DNA of 64,000 bases from Lentzea guizhouensis (GTDB taxonomy: Bacteria > Actinomycetota > Actinomycetes > Mycobacteriales > Pseudonocardiaceae), in contig NZ_CP016793.1 in assembly GCF_001701025.1 (NCBI RefSeq), forward strand, positions 6,448,001 through 6,512,000, written 5' to 3'. A program made the position numbers and the translations under genes. Below the pieces are notes generated by a model. That model was not told the DNA's origin. It saw only the letters and a program-made list of their open reading frames with translations, and made no database searches. How positions within the stretch are numbered: position 1 is the first letter of the stretch; each line of letters opens with the position of its first letter. Positions 53,601 through 63,492 of the stretch are shown here, piece by piece.

Positions 53601-56600
53601 GCCCTGGCGGGAGAAGCCGGAGAACGAGGTCGGGGTCGCCATCACCGTGACGCCGCCGGTCAGTGCGAGGGAGCATTCGCCGCCGCGCAGTGACTGGGCC
53701 GCCAGGTGCAGCGACACCAGGGCCGAGGAGCAGGCGGTGTCGACGGTGACGGCCGGGCCTTCCAGGCCGAGGGCGTAGGAGATGCGGCCGGAGATCACCG
53801 ATGCCGCGAGGCCGGTGCCGGCGTGGCCCTCCAGGTCTTCGTTGGAGGCCATGACGACGTGTTGGTAGTCCTGGCCGTTGGTGCCGACAAAAACACCGGT
53901 GCGCGACGCGCGCAAGGTGGTCGGGTCGATGCCGGTGCGCTCCAGGGCCTCCCAGGAGGTTTCGAGCAGCAGACGTTGCTGCGGGTCCATCGCCAACGCC
54001 TCGCGCGGCGAGATGCCGAAGAACGCCGCGTCGAAGTCGGCGACGCCGTCGAGGAAACCGCCGCGGATCGGTTCGGCCGTGTCCCAGCCGCGGTCGGCGG
54101 GGAACGACGTGATCACGTCCTCGCCGGCGACGAGCACGCGCCAGAGGTCTTCGGGGGAGTCGATGCCGCCGGGGAAGTGGCAGGCCATGCCGACGATCGC
54201 GATGTCGTCCGTCGCGACGAACGCGGCGGGCTCCTCCAGCACGACCGACGTGTCGCCGAGGAGCTCGTCCAGCAGGAACTCCGCGAGCGCCAGCGGGGTC
54301 GGGTAGTCGAACACCAGGCTGGCCGGCAGCGCGAGGCCGGTGATCGAGGAGAGGTGGTTGCGCAGGTCGACGGCGGTCAGCGAGTCGAAACCCAGGTCGC
54401 GGAATGCCTTGTCGGTCGTCACGGCGTCCTTGCCGGCGTGCCCGAGCACCGCGGCGGCGCGTTCGCGGACCAGGTCGAGCACCGGGCCGACGCGCTCGTC
54501 GGCGGGCAACGTGCGCAGCGAACGCCGCAGTTCCGCCGCGGCCGAGTCGCTCTCGGCGCGTTGTGCGGCAAGGGAGTCGAGCACCTCCTGGGCGCCGGGC
54601 AGGTCGGACATCACCGGCGACGGGCGCAGGCTCAGCAACGCCATCAGCAGCTGCGGTGCGCGCAGGTCGGCGACGACCGCGGTGGCCGTGCCCGCGGCGA
54701 CGAGGTGACGCAGCGCCGTGATCGCGAGCTCGGGATCCAGCGACGTGGCACCGACTTGCTTGATGTGCTCGGCAACGCGCGCATCGCCGGCCATGCCGTC
54801 ACCGGCCCACGCACCCCACGCGATCGACGTGGCCGTGTGGCCGAGCTGACGGCGTTGTTGCGCGATCGCGTCGAGCACGGTGTTGGCGGCGGCGTAGTTG
54901 CCCTGGCCCATGTTGCCGACGGAACCCGCGACCGACGAGAACAACACGAACGCATCAAGGTCCATGTCGCGCGTCAGCTCGTCGAGCACGAACGCCGACA
55001 TGACCTTCGACTCGAACACCGCCGTGAACGCCTCGGGTGTCAGGCTGTCGAACATCATGTCGTCGAGCACACCGGCCGCGTGCACGACCGCACGCACGTC
55101 CGGCGTCAGCAGCTGCGTGACCGCCTCACGGTCCGCGACGTCGCACGCCACGATGTGCGTCTCGGGGCCCAACGCGCTGATCTCGTCGCGTAGGTCGGCC
55201 GCACCAGGGGAACCGAGACCACGCCTGCTGACCAGCACGATCTTCTCAGTGCCACGCCGGGCGAAGTCACGTGCGAGATGCGCGCCGAGGGCACCCGTAC
55301 CACCGGTGATGACAACGGTGCCGGATGGCGTCCACTCGACACCGTTCACCGGCGTGCCGACAACAACGCGTCGCCCGAACACACCTGACGAACGCACGGC
55401 GGTTTGGTCCTCGTCGGAGGAGAGCACGCTGACGAACCGTTGCGCCATGCGTTCGTCGATGACCTCGGGCAGGTCGACCAGACCACCCCAGCGCTGCGGG
55501 TACTCCAGCGCCGCCACGCGTCCCACGCCCCACACGCCGGTCTGCCAGGGCTGCGTCAGCAGGTCGTTGCGGCCGGTCGACACCGCGCCGCGCGTGACGA
55601 CCCACAACGGCGCGTTGATGTCGATGTCGCCCAACGCCTGGATCAACGCCGTGGTGCCCACGACCGGCGCGAGCTCGTCGAGGTCGTCCAGCGCCAGCAA
55701 CGAGATCACGCCGGTGAACCGCTGCTTCGCGTAGTCGACGAGCTGCCCGGTCAGGTACTCGCGGTCGGCCCACGCCACTTCGAGCACCGTCACGTCGGAG
55801 CCGAGGGCGGCGAGCAGCGTGCGCACCCAGGGGTCGTCGGACAGCGTCATCGGCACCGCGACGAACCACGCACCCTCGGCCGCCTTCAGCCCGGTGAGCG
55901 GCGTCCACGACTCCTCGTGCAGCCACGAGTCCACAGTGGACTGGGCGGACCGCTTGCGCCGCCACGCCGACAGGCCCGGCAGCACGGCGGCCCACGTGTC
56001 GGCGTCCATGTCGAGGGTGGCGGCGACCTGACCGGCGTCCTGCTGTTCGACGGCGGCCCAGAACTCCGCGTCCACCGGGTCCACGCCGGCGGGTGCGGCC
56101 TGGGCGATCTCCGGCCAGTAGCGCTCGTGCTGGAACGGGTAGGTGGGCAGGTCGACGGGGTTGCCTTCGAGCTGCCAGTCGACCTTGACGCCGCTGACGT
56201 GCAGGCGTGCCAGCGCGGTGAGCCACGCGGTGGTGTCGGCGCGGTCGCGGCGCTGGGCGGGGACGGCGTCCTCGACCAGGCCGCTGAGGACGCCGTCGGG
56301 GCCGATCTCCAGGAACGCGGTGACGCCCTTGGCCTTCAGGGCTTGGACGTTGTCGTGGAAGCGGACGGTGTCGCGGACGTGGTTGACCCAGTACGCGGTC
56401 GGTGACGTCGCCGGTGGTCTGGATGGGGATCCGGGGTGGGGTGAAGGTGATGTTCGCGATGGCTGAGCGGAAGTCGTCGAGCATCGGTTCCATCAGGGGG
56501 CTGTGGAACGCGTGGCTGACCTTGAGGCGGGTGGTCTTGCGGAAGCGAGCGGCGATCTGCTGCGCTTCGGACTCGTCGCCGGCGATGACGACGGAGTTCT

Positions 56601-59600
56601 CGGCGTTGACGGCGGCGATGTCGACGTTGGCGGTGAGGTGTTCGCGGACCTCGGCCTCGGTGGCCTGGATCGCGATCATCGCGCCGGTCCGCGGGAGGGC
56701 CTGCATGAGGGTGGCGCGGGCTTTGACGAGGGTCGCTGCGTCTTCGAGGGTGAGGACGCCGGCGACGTGGGCCGCGGCGATCTCGCCGACGGAGTGGCCG
56801 GCGAGGTGTTTCGGGGTGATGCCGGCGCTTTCGGCGAGGCGGTAGAGGGCGACCTCGATGGCGAACAGGGCGGGCTGGGTGTTGCCGGTCTGGTTGAGGG
56901 CGTCTTCGTCGTCGCCCCACATGACCGGGGTGATGTCGAGGTGCTGGGTGATCTCGTCGAGGGCGGCTTTGAAGGCGGGCTGGGTTTCGTAGAGCTCTTT
57001 GCCCATGTTGAGGCGTTGGGCGCCTTGGCCACTGAAGAGGATGGCGAGCGTTTTGGGTGATGCGACGCCCTCGGCGATCGTGGTGCCGTCGAGCAGCACG
57101 GCGCGATGGTCGAACATCACGCGGTGGCGCAGCAACGAGTACGCGACGTCGTACGGGTTCGCGCCGGTGTCGACGAGAGCGGTGATCTGGTCGATCTGGG
57201 CTTGGAGGGCGGCCGGGGACTTCGCGGACACGAGCAGCGGGACGTGCTCGGCGGGGCCCGCCGCGGGTGGTTCGGAGAGTGCGTCGGCGGGGAGTTCGGG
57301 GGCGGCTTCGATGATCACGTGGGCGTTGGTGCCGGACAGGCCGAACGACGAGATGCCGGCGCGGTTCGGGCGGTCCACGGACGGCCACGGGGTGTTCTCG
57401 GTGAGCAGGGAGACCGAGCCCGCCGACCAGTCGACGTGCGAGGTCGGCGAGGTGACGTGCAGGGTGCGGGGGAGCAGGCGGTGCTGGTGCGACAGCACGA
57501 GCTTGATCACGCCGGCCACACCGGCGGCGGCTTGGGCGTGGGCGATGTTGGACTTGATGGAGCCCAGGTAAAGGGGGATGTCGCGGTCCTGGCCGTAGGT
57601 GGCGAGCAGGGCCTGGGCCTCGATCGGGTCGCCGAGGACGGTGCCGGTGCCGTGGGCCTCGACGGCGTCCACGTCGGAGGTCGTGAGGCCGGCGTTGGCG
57701 AGGGCCTGGCGGATGACGCGTTGCTGGGCGGGGCCGTTGGGGGCGGTGAGGCCGTTGGAGGCGCCGTCCTGGTTGATGGCGGTACCGCGGACCACGGCGA
57801 GGACGCGGTGGCCCTGGCGGAGAGCGTCGGACTGGCGTTCGACCACCAGCACGCCGACGCCTTCTGCCCAGCCGGTGCCGTTGGCGTCCTCGGAGAACGA
57901 GCGGCAACGCGCGTCGCCGGCCAAGCCGCCCTGGGCGTTGAAGCCGGCGAAGCTCATCGGGGTCGACATCACGGTCACACCGCCGACCAGGGCCATCGTG
58001 GACTCGCCGGAGCGGATCGAGCTCACGGCCAGGTGCAGCGCGACGAGCGATGCCGAGCACGCGGTGTCGACGGTGAGAGCGGGGCCTTCGAGGCCGAAGG
58101 TGTAGGAGAGGCGGCCGGAGATCACCGCGGAGGACAGACCGGTGCTGGCGTGGCCCTCGACCTCGTTCTGCGCGCGCAGGATCAGGTTCGTGTAGTCCTG
58201 GCCGTTGGTGCCGATGTAGACGCCGGTCTTGGTGCCGCGCAACGTGGACGCGTCGATGCCCGCGCGTTCGACGGCCTCCCAGGCGACCTCGAGCAGCTGG
58301 CGTTGCTGCGGGTCCATCGCGAGGGCCTCGCGCGGGGAGATGCCGAAGAAGGCCGCGTCGAACTGGGGTGCGCCGTGCAGGAAGCCGCCTTCGACGGTGC
58401 CTCCCATCGCCTCGGCCTCCCAGCCGCGGTCGTGGGGGAACGGCGTCACGCCGTCGCCGCCGTTGACCAGCAGCTGCCAGAGGTCCTCCGGCGAGCTCAC
58501 GTCGCCGGGCAGGCGGCAGGCCATGCCGACGATCACGATCGGGTCGTCCGGATCCGCCACGCCCTGGGCGACGACGTCGTCGTCGGCGCCGATGCCGGTC
58601 AGCGACGCGAGCAGGTGTTCGGCGACGGCCTGCGGGGTCGGGTAGTCGAAGACGAGCGTCGCGGGCAGTTCGAGGCCGGTGGTCAGGGCCAGGGCGTTGC
58701 GGAGCTCGATCGCGGTCAGCGAGTCGAAGCCGATCGAGCGGAAGTCGCGGTCCTCGGCCACGGTGCCCGCCTGGATGACCTTCGCGGCCTCCTCGCGCAC
58801 GACCTCCACCACGAACGGCAGCCGGTCGGCCGACGCCATCCCGGTCAGCCTCAACGCGAGACCGCCGCTGCGGGCGTTGGAAGCGGTGCGACGGCCCGGA
58901 CGCGCGCGCTCGGCGACACGCGGCGCGATGAACGCCTCGTCCGTGCGGATCGCGGCGTCGAACAGCGCCGGGTCCCACGTGTCCATCGCGAGCGCCAGAC
59001 CGGGCAGGCCCAGGCCGCGGCGGTGGGCGGCGAGGGCGTCGAGGTAGCTGTTGGCGGCGGCGTGCGCGCCCTTGCCGACGGCGCCGACGACCTCCGCGAC
59101 CGACGTCAGCAGCACGAACGGCACGTCACCGCACAGCTCGTGCAGCCGCCACGCCGTGTCGATCTTCGCCTGCAGCACGGCGCCGAGGCGTTCGTCGGTC
59201 AACCCGCCGACCACACCGTCGTCACGGACGTCGATCGCGTGGACAACGGCGTCCACAGAGGACACGAGCGACGGCAGTTCGTCCCACGTCGTCAGCGTGA
59301 CCTCGGCGTCGGCCTCACACGAACCGATCACGACGAACTTGCGCACACCATGTGCCGCAACGAGGTGCTGCGCGATCTCGGTCGCCTCACCGGTCAGCAG
59401 AACCGTCTCGCCCAAGCTGCGGTCGACGGGCTGGGGAGCGATCCGCGCCATCCGGCCGACGCGCAGCTCGCCGTCGCGCGCCACCGCCTGGGTCTCGCCC
59501 AGCTCGAACAGCGACGTCACCCCGTCGGGCAGCGTCTCGTCGACGTCGAGCAGCAGGAACCGGCCGGGGTGCTCGACCTGCGCCGACCGCACCAGACCCC

Positions 59601-62600
59601 ACACCACCGCGGCCGCGACGTCGTCACCGGACACCGCGCCGCGCGTCGCGAACACCAGCCGGGTCGGGGTGAGCAGTGCCTCCTGGATGAGCGCCAGCGC
59701 CTGTTCGGCCAGGTCGTGCGGGTCGTCGTCGCCGATCACCGGCACGAGGACGGTGCCCGGCGTGAGCTCGCCCGCCAGCGAGTCCACGACCGGCACACCG
59801 AGTTCGAGGAGGTCGGCACCGAGCGCGGCGATGTCGTTCGCCTCGGTGGTCTCGACCGGCACCCAGTCCAGCCGGTACAGCTCGGCGCGACGGGTGGGTT
59901 CCAGGTGCCGCAACGTGACCACGGCGTCGAGCACGGGCGCACCGTCGGCGTCCGCGGCGGCGAGCTTGACGTTGCCGTCCTGGTCGGACAGTCGCACGCG
60001 CAGCACCTCGGCGCCGGAGGCGTGCAGGGTGACGGCGCGCCAGTCCGCGGGGTCGCCGTCGGCGCCGAGGAACGTCGCGGCGTGCAGCGCGGCGTCCAGC
60101 AGTGCGGGGTGAACGCCGAAACCGGCTTCGGCGGACAGGGCGACCTCGGCGAAGACCTCGTTGCGGCGCCGCCACACCGCCCGCAGCGGACCCTCGTCGA
60201 GACCGTCGATGTCGACGACCTTGGCGCCCTTCGGCGGCCAGACCGCGCCGAAGCCCTTGGGCTTGCCGCCGACGCCGAGCGTGCCTTCCGCGTGCTTGAC
60301 CCACACCTGGTCGGCGCGCGAGTGCAGGGTAAAGCGGCCGTCGGTGGCGACGTGCAGCTGGACCTGGACGGACCCGTTGCCGGGCAGGACCAGGGGCTCG
60401 AGGGTGGTGAGCTCGCTGACCGCGTCGTGGCCGGTGAGGTCGGCGGCTTTCAGCGCCAGCTCGACGAACCCGGCGGTCGGGAAGACCGGCCACCCGGACA
60501 GCGTGCCGGTGAGGATCAGCTCGCCCGAGCCGGCGACGGTCATGGCCGCGCCGAGCAGCGGGTGGCCGGAGGGGGAGAGGCCGAGGCCGGCCGCGTCGCC
60601 GGTGCTGACCGAGACCGACGGCCAGTACGGGGCGTGGTCGAACGCGTAGGTGGGCAGGTCGGTGCGGCGGCCGCCGGGGTAGCAGGGCAGCCAGTCGACC
60701 GCGGTGCCGGTGACGTGCAGGCGAGCGAGGGCCGTGACGAACGTGTCGACCTCGTCGCGGTCCCTGCGGGTGGTGGGGATGGCGTTGTCGACGAGGGCGG
60801 CGAGCACGCCGTCCGGGCCGACCTCGAGGAACGTCTTGGTGCCCAGCGCTTGGACGTTGTCGTGGAAGCGGACGGTGTCGCGGACGTGGTTGACCCAGTA
60901 GTCGGCGGTGGTGATGTCGCCGGTGGCCTGGACGGGGATCTGGGGTGCGTTGAAGGTGATGTTCGCGATGGCTGCGCGGAAGTCGGCGAGCATCGGTTCC
61001 ATCAGAGGGCTGTGGAACGCGTGTGAGACCTTGAGGCGCTTGTGCTTCCAGCGCTGGGCGATTCGGACGGTGGCTTGCTCGTCGCCGGCGATGACGACGG
61101 AGGTCTCGCCGTTGACGGCGGCGATGTCGACGGTGTCGGTCAGGTGCGGGCGGACTTCGGCTTCCGTGGCCTGGACCGCGATCATCGCGCCGGTCCGCGG
61201 GAGGGCCTGCATGAGGGTGGCGCGGGCGGTGATCAGGGTTGTGGCGTCGTCGAGGGTGAGAACACCGGCCACGTGGGCCGCGGCGATCTCGCCGATGGAG
61301 TGGCCCGCGAGGTGGGTCGGGGTGATCTTGAAGCTTTCGAGCAGGCGGTAGAGGGCGACCTCGAACGCGAAGATGGCGGGTTGGGCGTTCGCGGTCTGGT
61401 TGAGGAGGTCCTCGTCGTCGCCCCAGATGATCTGTTTGAGGTCGTCGGTGGTGCAGGCGTCGAAGGCTGCGGCGAAGACGGGGTAGCGGTCGTGGAGCTG
61501 TTTCCCCATGCCGAGGCGTTGGGCGCCTTGGCCGGTGAAGAGGACGGCGAGCTCGGTGCGCTTGGCCTGGCCGGTGATCTCGATGTCGTCGAGGAGGACG
61601 GCGCGGTGTTCGAACAGCGCGCGGGTCGTGACGAGGGAGTAGCCGACGTCTTCCGGGTTGCCGGGGTGGGCGCGGATGCGGTCGACCTGGGCGCGCAGGG
61701 AGGGCTCGGACTTCGCCGACACGACGAGCGGGCAGCTGCGCGCCGCGGATTGCGGGCGCGCCGAGCCCAGGGACTCGGAATTGCCGTCACGGGCCCCCTT
61801 GGGGGGACGCGAAGTCCCCACTCCAATCATCTCAGAGGGGTCTGACAATTCCGGGGCGGCGGAGACGGGCTGGTCGGGCGCGGCTTCGAGGATCACGTGC
61901 GCGTTCGTGCCCGAGACGCCGAACGACGACACGGCGGACCGGCGCGGGCGGTCGGAAGCGGGCCAGGACACCGCGGAGGTCACCAGCGAGACGTCACCCG
62001 ACGCCCAGTCGACGTGCGACGAAGGCTGCGAGACGTGCAGCGACGCCGGCACCACGCCGTGCTGCATCGCCTGCACCATCTTGATCACACCGGCCACACC
62101 CGCGGCGGCCTGCGTGTGCCCGATGTTCGACTTCACCGAGCCCAGCAGCAACGGCGTGGCACGCGAAGCGCCGTAGGTGGCCAGCAGGCTCCGCGCCTCG
62201 ATCGGGTCACCGAGCGGAGTGCCCGTGCCGTGCGCCTCCACGACGTCCACATCGGACGGTGCCAAGCCGGCGCGCTCCAGGGCGGAGCGGATCACCCGTT
62301 GCTGCGCGCGGCCGTTCGGGGCGGTGAAACCGTTCGAAGCACCATCGGAGTTGACGGCCGACCCGCGCACCACGGCCAGCACCGGGTAGCCGGCCGAAAG
62401 AGCGTCGGACAGCCGGGCGAGCACCAGCACGCCGACGCCCTCGGACCACCCCGTGCCGTCGGCGTCGTCGGAGAAGGCCTTGCAGCGACCGTCGCGGGCC
62501 AGGCCGCCCTGACGGGAGAACTCGATCAGGGAACCCGGCGTGCACATCACGTTCACGCCGCCGGCCAGCGCCAGGGAGCACTCGCCGCCGCGCAGGGCGT

Positions 62601-63255
62601 TCACGGCCAGGTGCAGGGAGACCAGGGACGAGGAGCAGGCGGTGTCGACGGTGACGGTCGGACCCTCGAAACCGAAGGCGTAGGAGATGCGGCCGGACTC
62701 GGCCGAGGCGGCGATGCCGGTGCCGACGTCGCCCGTGGCGTCGTCGAGGCCGCGGATGAGGAGGTGTTCGTAGTCCTGGCCGTTGGTGCCGACGTAGACG
62801 CCGGTGCGGGAGCCGCGCAGGGCGGTGGGGTCGAGGCCGGCGCGTTCGAGTGCCTCCCAGGAGACCTCCAGCAGGAGGCGTTGCTGGGGGTCCATGGTGA
62901 CGGCTTCGCGGGGGGAGATGCCGAAGAACGCCGGGTCGAACGCGGCCAGGTCGTGCAGGAAGCCGCCCTGCACGGAGACGCTGTTGCCGCGGGCGTCCTC
63001 GCCGCTGCCGAGCAGGGCGTCGACGTCCCAGCCCCGGTCGGCGGGAAAGCCGGTGATGGCGTCCCTGCCGGAGGACACCAGGTCCCACAGCTCCTCGGGT
63101 GTGCTGATGCCGGCGGGGAACCGGCAGGCCATGCCGATGATCGCGACCGGTTCCGTGGCCGCGGCGACGAGTTGCCGGTTGGCGCGGCGCAGGCGGTCGG
63201 CCTCCTTCACCGCCGCGCGCAGCGCCTCGACAACCTTCTCGCTGGAGGTGTTCAT
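44677..63255 (-). CDS. Type I PKS, four extension modules (two frame lesions)
   Basis: Starting at ATG 63255 with an N-terminal docking helix ([14 protein letters not shown]), this gene encodes about 6190 residues: KS-AT-DH-KR-ACP, KS-AT-KR-ACP, KS-AT-DH-KR-ACP, KS-AT-DH-KR-ACP and a C-terminal docking tail ([11 protein letters not shown]) before the stop at 44677. All four ATs carry G-H-S-x-G-E and H-A-F-H, so malonyl-CoA is the expected extender. All three DH domains lack catalytic residues and the first KR is dead; the other KRs look active and B-type. A net +1 shift near 56393-56402 and a deletion of about 31 nt near 44993-45020 interrupt the frame. No loading domain is present, so the chain arrives from another PKS protein. 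The 23-nt gap to the terminal PKS gene indicates one operon. Confidence 0.85.
44880..49427 (-). other. PKS module 4: KS-AT-DH(inactive)-KR-ACP(lesion)
   Basis: KS about 49427-48170; AT about 47925-47000 (malonyl type). The DH remnant (about 46930-46280) lacks both catalytic motifs ([20 protein letters not shown]). KR active with L-D-D. The ACP core that should read L-G-F-D-S-L is missing: F-R-D is followed at once by R-Q-L-R-N, with loss of about 31 nt. Confidence 0.78.
48089..48152 (-). repeat. Hairpin repeat copy B (KS-AT linker, module 4)
   Basis: Contains CCCCCTTGGGGGGACGCG, AAGTCCCCACTCC and AATCATCTCAGG blocks. It encodes [17 protein letters not shown]. In RNA, GGGGAC-UUCGC-GUCCCC forms a stable UUCG-type hairpin. 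Confidence 0.85.
51665..51731. repeat. TCAACATTGA cluster and 14-bp palindrome inside the PKS
   Basis: Within the AT3 to DH3 linker TCAACATTGA occurs at 51665, 51682 and 51722, and GTCAACATGTTGAC (51696-51709) is a perfect palindrome. The patch is much poorer in G/C than the surrounding PKS. It codes for an unremarkable post-AT linker, so the repetition is at the DNA level. Confidence 0.6.
52787..52850 (-). repeat. Hairpin repeat copy C (KS-AT linker, module 3)
   Basis: Same blocks with a few changes (GACGCGAGGTCCCC, AATCGTCTCACC). It encodes [17 protein letters not shown]. The stretch before it (GCGCGCCGAAGCC, GAGGACTCCGAA) also resembles copy A, so the full repeat may exceed 90 bp. Confidence 0.85.
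52876..52902 (+). repeat. Two TTGTCCACA (DnaA-box-like) direct repeats
   Basis: TTGTCCACA occurs at 52876-52884 and 52894-52902, 18 bp apart, each within GTTGTCCACAG. It equals the actinobacterial DnaA box consensus. It lies in the coding sequence for a duplicated V-D-N-S/P linker of PKS module 3, so coincidence through codon use is quite possible. Confidence 0.45.
54255..58550 (-). other. PKS module 2: KS-AT-KR-ACP
   Basis: KS about 58550-57300 (D-T-A-C-S-A-S); AT about 57050-56150, malonyl type, with a frame lesion at 56393-56402 near its end (T-G-D-V-T...Y-W-V-N-H-V). No DH. KR active (G-G-T-G-A-L-G, S-S-V-A-G, N-Y-A-A-A-N, L-D-D). ACP L-G-F-D-S-L. Expected product: D-beta-hydroxyl. Its KS-AT linker is the only one lacking the hairpin repeat. 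Confidence 0.8.
58600..63153 (-). other. PKS module 1: KS-AT-DH(inactive)-KR(inactive)-ACP
   Basis: KS about 63150-61880 (active D-T-A-C-S-S-S); AT about 61545-60690 (malonyl type). In the DH (about 60570-59880) the H-x3-G-x4-P motif is absent, replaced by L-S-G-W-P-V-F-P, though L-L-D-A-A-L-H remains. In the KR (about 59870-58990) the glycine-rich motif is L-T-G-E-A-T-E and the catalytic Tyr is lost (G-K-G-A-H-A-A-A-N). The ACP has I-G-F-D-S-L. The module should leave a beta-keto group. Confidence 0.8.
61791..61854 (-). repeat. Hairpin repeat copy A (KS-AT linker, module 1)
   Basis: Contains the same CCCCCTTGGGGGGACGCG and AAGTCCCCACTCC blocks as copy B and a shared TCTGACAATTCC end. It encodes [15 protein letters not shown]. 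Confidence 0.85.
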
Positions 63256-63492
63256 CCATCAGCTCCGTCAGTCCGAAATCCCGCGGTGCTCCCGAGGCGA
63301 TCCCCGTTGGCCCATTCGAACAGCCGGACTAGTAGTGGATTCCACAGCTTCTGTGCGTGAGAACGTTTCCATGGTGATCGACTGAAAGCGCGGTGATGGC
63401 CGGCCCCAGCACGGAGGACTAAAAGAAGTTGCCGAAGATCTGTGCACGGGGTTGCATGCGGAGGCCGAGATCTGCTTGGGGGAGAGACCTGG
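63256..63492. promoter_or_regulatory. Divergent intergenic region, PKS and phosphotransferase
   Basis: This 237-bp region separates the divergent PKS and phosphotransferase genes and must carry the PKS operon promoter. A GGAG motif precedes the PKS ATG. I could not identify a regulator site or a clear -35/-10 pair. Confidence 0.4.

Larger units (their letters stand above)
49470..54215 (-). other. PKS module 3: KS-AT-DH(inactive)-KR-ACP
   Basis: KS about 54215-52980; long linker 52980-52560; AT about 52560-51640 (malonyl type). In the DH (about 51560-50890) the first motif is shortened to [12 protein letters not shown], missing the catalytic His stretch, and the second reads L-L-L-E-R-A-L-E-A instead of L-L-D-A-A-L-H. 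KR active, L-D-D type. ACP L-G-F-D-S-L. Expected product: beta-hydroxyl. Confidence 0.78.

Noticed and set aside
57106..61026. Very long plus-strand open frame opposite PKS modules 1-2 (about 1300 residues)
   Set aside because: High-GC shadow of the PKS gene; low-complexity Gly/Val/Arg composition, no domain, no ribosome binding site.
43211..61854. CRISPR-like or tandem repeat array
   Set aside because: The four repeat copies are thousands of bases apart, inside coding frames, with no spacers.
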